Shown: positions 62,202 to 64,000 of the stretch, piece by piece
Layout: every line of letters starts with the position of its first letter
How positions within the stretch are numbered: the stretch's first letter is position 1
Assembly (NCBI RefSeq): GCF_018613715.1
Contig: NZ_JAGGPT010000007.1
Span: forward strand, 1-64,000
DNA from: Chryseobacterium sp. ISL-6
GTDB taxonomy: Bacteria; Bacteroidota; Bacteroidia; Flavobacteriales; Weeksellaceae
Direction of reading: 5' to 3'
Length of the DNA: 64,000 nucleotides
Made by a program: the position numbers and the translations under genes
The notes under the pieces: model-generated
Database searches by the model: none
What the model was told of the DNA's origin: nothing
The model's input: only the letters and a program-made list of their open reading frames with translations

Positions 62202-62337
62202 GAGCTATAAATATAATAATCCCTTTCTACCAGAAGACTTTGTTTATAAAAACGCCTACCCCAAAAACCTTTAAATAAAAGATTTCGACAGTCTCCTTTT
62301 TTAAAATCCTTTTTTTAAATTTGACTCATATTTGTCA

Positions 62338-62345
62338 TATATTTG
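62338..62345 (+). promoter_or_regulatory. -7 element TATATTTG of the XRE gene
   Basis: Exact TAnnTTTG, 24 bases before ATG 62370. Just upstream TGAC and GTCA flank TCATATTT as a short inverted repeat, a possible autoregulatory operator. Confidence 0.5.
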
Positions 62346-62369
62346 TAAAAACACATATATATTTTGGTT

Positions 62370-62729
62370 ATGGAAAAGCTAAGAAGTTTAAGAAAACAAA
62401 GAGGAATATCACAGGAAAAAATGGCTAATGCAATTGCCACTGATCCTTCCAATTATTCACGCAAAGAAAGAGGTGAGGTAAGGATATACGATGATGAATG
62501 GGAAAAATTAGCAAAGTTCTTAGAGGTTCCTGTTGAAGATATTAAAGAAGAAGTTGTTGCAAATATTGTCAATAATAATGACAGTACCACTTTCAATGAT
62601 AACGCAGGTAACTTTAACCAATACTATACTATTCCTAATTCTATCATAGAGAACTTACAAAGTTTTATTAAAGTATTGATGGAGCAAAATGAAGCTTTGA
62701 AGGAGGAAAATAAGAAATTGAAAGGTTAA
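62370..62729 (+). CDS. XRE-family transcriptional regulator with C-terminal coiled coil
   Basis: 119 residues from ATG 62370 (an in-frame TTG at 62364 is ignored). HTH_3 domain at about 1-55 (LRSLRKQRGISQEKMANAIATDPSNYSRKERGEVRIYDDEWEKLAKFLEV). After a polar linker rich in Asn and Asp comes a C-terminal helix (IIENLQSFIKVLMEQNEALKEENKKLKG) likely to form a coiled-coil dimer. Short HTH proteins of this shape are common in Flavobacteriia. Targets unknown. Confidence 0.88.
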   Translation: MEKLRSLRKQRGISQEKMANAIATDPSNYSRKERGEVRIYDDEWEKLAKFLEVPVEDIKEEVVANIVNNNDSTTFNDNAGNFNQYYTIPNSIIENLQSFIKVLMEQNEALKEENKKLKG

Positions 62730-62762
62730 TAAGGGTAACAGTACCTTTTTTTTTAAAAATAT

Positions 62763-62787
62763 AAATACCACTTTAGAAGCGGTATTT
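62763..62787 (+). terminator. Terminator of the XRE gene
   Basis: Stem AAATACC-CTT/AAG-GGTATTT with one A.C mismatch (62763-62773 with 62777-62787), followed by a long T run. Confidence 0.75.
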
Positions 62788-62935
62788 TTTTTTGAAAATT
62801 AATAATGAAAATTTAAAGAATAGTAGAGTTAAAATCTAATACAAGATTACAAATATTTCTAAATCCTTTTACAAAATCAAAATTCAGTTTTTCTCTTAAC
62901 TTTACAGGAATACGAAGTGAGCTCACCTAATAGAG

Positions 62936-63409
62936 ATGGCTTTATTTGACTCGTTATTTATTATGGATTTTAATAACATTTATTTTAAAGATCAATACTT
63001 AAATATTGAAAACTCTTTCATGTTGGAAAAGATTGATATAACCTCTTTTGATGACATCATCATTTCCCATGAATTTCCGACCCGGAAATACAAGTTGTAC
63101 ATGTTCTTTACACAACCTGTAAAATATGAACCAAGGAAAGGCTTTATTAATAAATTGATTTGCGCGATCTTCAATCACAATAACAACCCTAAGGAGATCA
63201 AGAGGTCTTATTATGATACTTCTGTAGAAAAATTGCTTCCAATGATTAAGCAATGTCTACCGGAGGCTAATATTCCAGATTTAAGAAACAGTGTATTTTG
63301 GGGAACAGAAGACGAAAAAAATGGGTTTCAAAGAACCCTTCACATTTACAGTAGGGATAAACTTTCTTTAACCGATGTATTTAAAAAGCATAATATGATG
63401 CGTAAATAA
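62936..63409 (+). CDS. Hypothetical protein
   Basis: 157 residues, no signal peptide or clear membrane segment, no family recognised. It is rich in aromatic and charged residues (KYKLYMFFTQPVKYEPRKGFINKLICAIFNHNNN). The ending RTLHIYSRDKLSLTDVFKKHNMMRK looks like a small alpha/beta domain. ATG 62936 is used. It lies between the XRE gene and an HD-domain hydrolase with gaps of 206 and 79 bases, so an operon is not clear. Confidence 0.6.
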   Translation: MALFDSLFIMDFNNIYFKDQYLNIENSFMLEKIDITSFDDIIISHEFPTRKYKLYMFFTQPVKYEPRKGFINKLICAIFNHNNNPKEIKRSYYDTSVEKLLPMIKQCLPEANIPDLRNSVFWGTEDEKNGFQRTLHIYSRDKLSLTDVFKKHNMMRK

Positions 63410-63423
63410 GAGGCCTCATAAGT

Positions 63424-63443
63424 TTCTTAAACCAGTTTAAGAA
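63424..63443. promoter_or_regulatory. Perfect 20-base inverted repeat (candidate operator)
   Basis: TTCTTAAAC-CA-GTTTAAGAA is perfectly palindromic outside the 2-base centre. It lies 19 bases upstream of the -7 box for the HD-domain gene and is not followed by a T run, so an operator is favoured over a terminator. Confidence 0.45.
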
Positions 63444-63462
63444 GGTATAAAATCAAAGTATA

Positions 63463-63470
63463 TAAATTTG
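63463..63470 (+). promoter_or_regulatory. -7 element TAAATTTG
   Basis: Exact TAnnTTTG, 18 bases before ATG 63489. Confidence 0.5.
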
Positions 63471-63488
63471 TTTCAAGAAATTAATACA

Positions 63489-64000
63489 ATGGCATTACAT
63501 ACTCCAAAACTCGTCGCTGGTATATCCATCCCTGATAGCAGTTTAGCCAAACAGGCTACTGAACTTTTAATTGAACACGGTTCAGAATTCCTTTATAATC
63601 ATTCACTGAGGACGTTTATTTTTGCCTCATTGAATGGCGATCAAAGAAAACTGGTTTATGATCCGGAACTTTTATATATCTGTTCTGTTTTTCATGACCT
63701 GGGACTTACGCCACATTACAGCAGTCCTAATAAACGTTTTGAAGTGGACGGAGCCGATGCAGCACGTAATTTTCTGAGGGGACATGGCTTATCAGATCAG
63801 ACCTTACAATTGGTTTGGGATGCCATTGCACTGCATACTACACCAGGAATTGTAGAATATAAAGAGGCTGAAGCGGTATTACTAAACTCCGGGGTTGCAC
63901 TGGATGTGGTAGGAAAAGGATATGATCAGCTATCGGATACTATTCGAAAGGAAATTACAAGTTATTTCCCACGCACCAATTTTAAGAAAACAATTATACC
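63489..64000 (+). CDS. HD-domain hydrolase (cyanamide hydratase-like), 3' end missing
   Basis: The first 170 codons are open and run off the window: MALHTPKLVAGISIPDSSLA, then NHSLRTFIFA with metal ligand His38, and VFHDLGLTPHY with the HD pair His69-Asp70. The spacing of these motifs and the DAIALHTTPGI segment fit HD phosphohydrolase-fold proteins of the cyanamide hydratase type. The precise substrate is unknown. It carries its own -7 box and a palindrome upstream. Confidence 0.83.
   Translation, partial: MALHTPKLVAGISIPDSSLAKQATELLIEHGSEFLYNHSLRTFIFASLNGDQRKLVYDPELLYICSVFHDLGLTPHYSSPNKRFEVDGADAARNFLRGHGLSDQTLQLVWDAIALHTTPGIVEYKEAEAVLLNSGVALDVVGKGYDQLSDTIRKEITSYFPRTNFKKTII

Larger units (their letters stand above)
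61964..62369. other. Intergenic stretch with candidate small RNA
   Basis: 406 bases without a gene of normal size. Holds the candidate small RNA with UUCG hairpin (62107-62201) and the promoter of the XRE gene. No other structure recognised. Confidence 0.4.

Noticed and set aside
1..64000. Prophage, insertion sequence or rRNA operon anywhere in the window
   Set aside because: No transposase, integrase, capsid or terminase gene and no rRNA-like conserved stretch was recognised.

Overview
This window looks like chromosomal DNA from a low-GC member of the Bacteroidota, most likely Chryseobacterium or a close relative (Flavobacteriia/Weeksellaceae). That is an inference from several signs. Promoters match the Bacteroidota -7 element TAnnTTTG, often a few bases from the start codon, and Shine-Dalgarno sites are scarce. 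One secreted protein carries a type IX secretion (T9SS) C-terminal sorting domain. There are two LytS/LytTR-type two-component modules, many AraC regulators, a small histone H1-like protein, and Gly-Gly leader peptides of the kind common in Chryseobacterium. No rRNA operon, prophage, insertion sequence or CRISPR array was seen. Gene recognition comes from reading motifs by eye; no search was run.

Layout. 1-21: 5' end of an initiator tRNA on the minus strand. 123-3069: compact operon of a YciO-type YrdC protein, a CPBP membrane protease, YaaA and PrmC, followed by a tautomerase-family gene broken by one in-frame TGA. 3690-6760: a DUF4180 protein, then two secreted surface proteins, the second with an L-type lectin-like fold. 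6863-8616: two short-chain/extended dehydrogenases. 8762-15582 (minus): topoisomerase IV parE, a small membrane protein, parC, a rhomboid protease and a membrane-anchored AraC regulator. 15725-20923: beta-propeller sensor kinase, LytTR regulator and a T9SS cargo protein. 21034-24705: methionine-type aminotransferase, membrane protein, SDR and AraC regulator.

24858-26257 is the most unusual region: five tandem genes for 50-68 residue peptides with near-identical Gly-Gly leaders and divergent cores that keep one cysteine pattern. No maturation or export gene lies beside them. 26427-38517 is mostly housekeeping (ychF, ferritin, a glycosidase-like lipoprotein, typA, tex, an M28 peptidase) plus a GIY-YIG gene bracketed by inverted palindromic repeats and a 58-residue histone H1-like gene. 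38871-44527: SNF2 helicase with a SWIM zinc finger, AraC regulator and Bcr/CflA-type drug exporter. 44590-47303: LytS/LytTR operon whose promoter and 5' end have been tandemly duplicated, with a 12-base direct repeat of 21-base period in front, followed by a lipoprotein.

47765-57914: SRPBCC protein, a divergent MFS/AraC pair, a Crp-type regulator, an FAD-dehydrogenase/SDR pair, small enzymes and a Kup potassium transporter. 58054-60682: operon of an HTH-pentapeptide-repeat fusion regulator plus a DrrAB-type ABC exporter, with higher GC than its surroundings, so possibly acquired. 60923-64000: GNAT and VOC enzymes, an XRE regulator, an unknown protein and the start of an HD-domain hydrolase that runs off the end.
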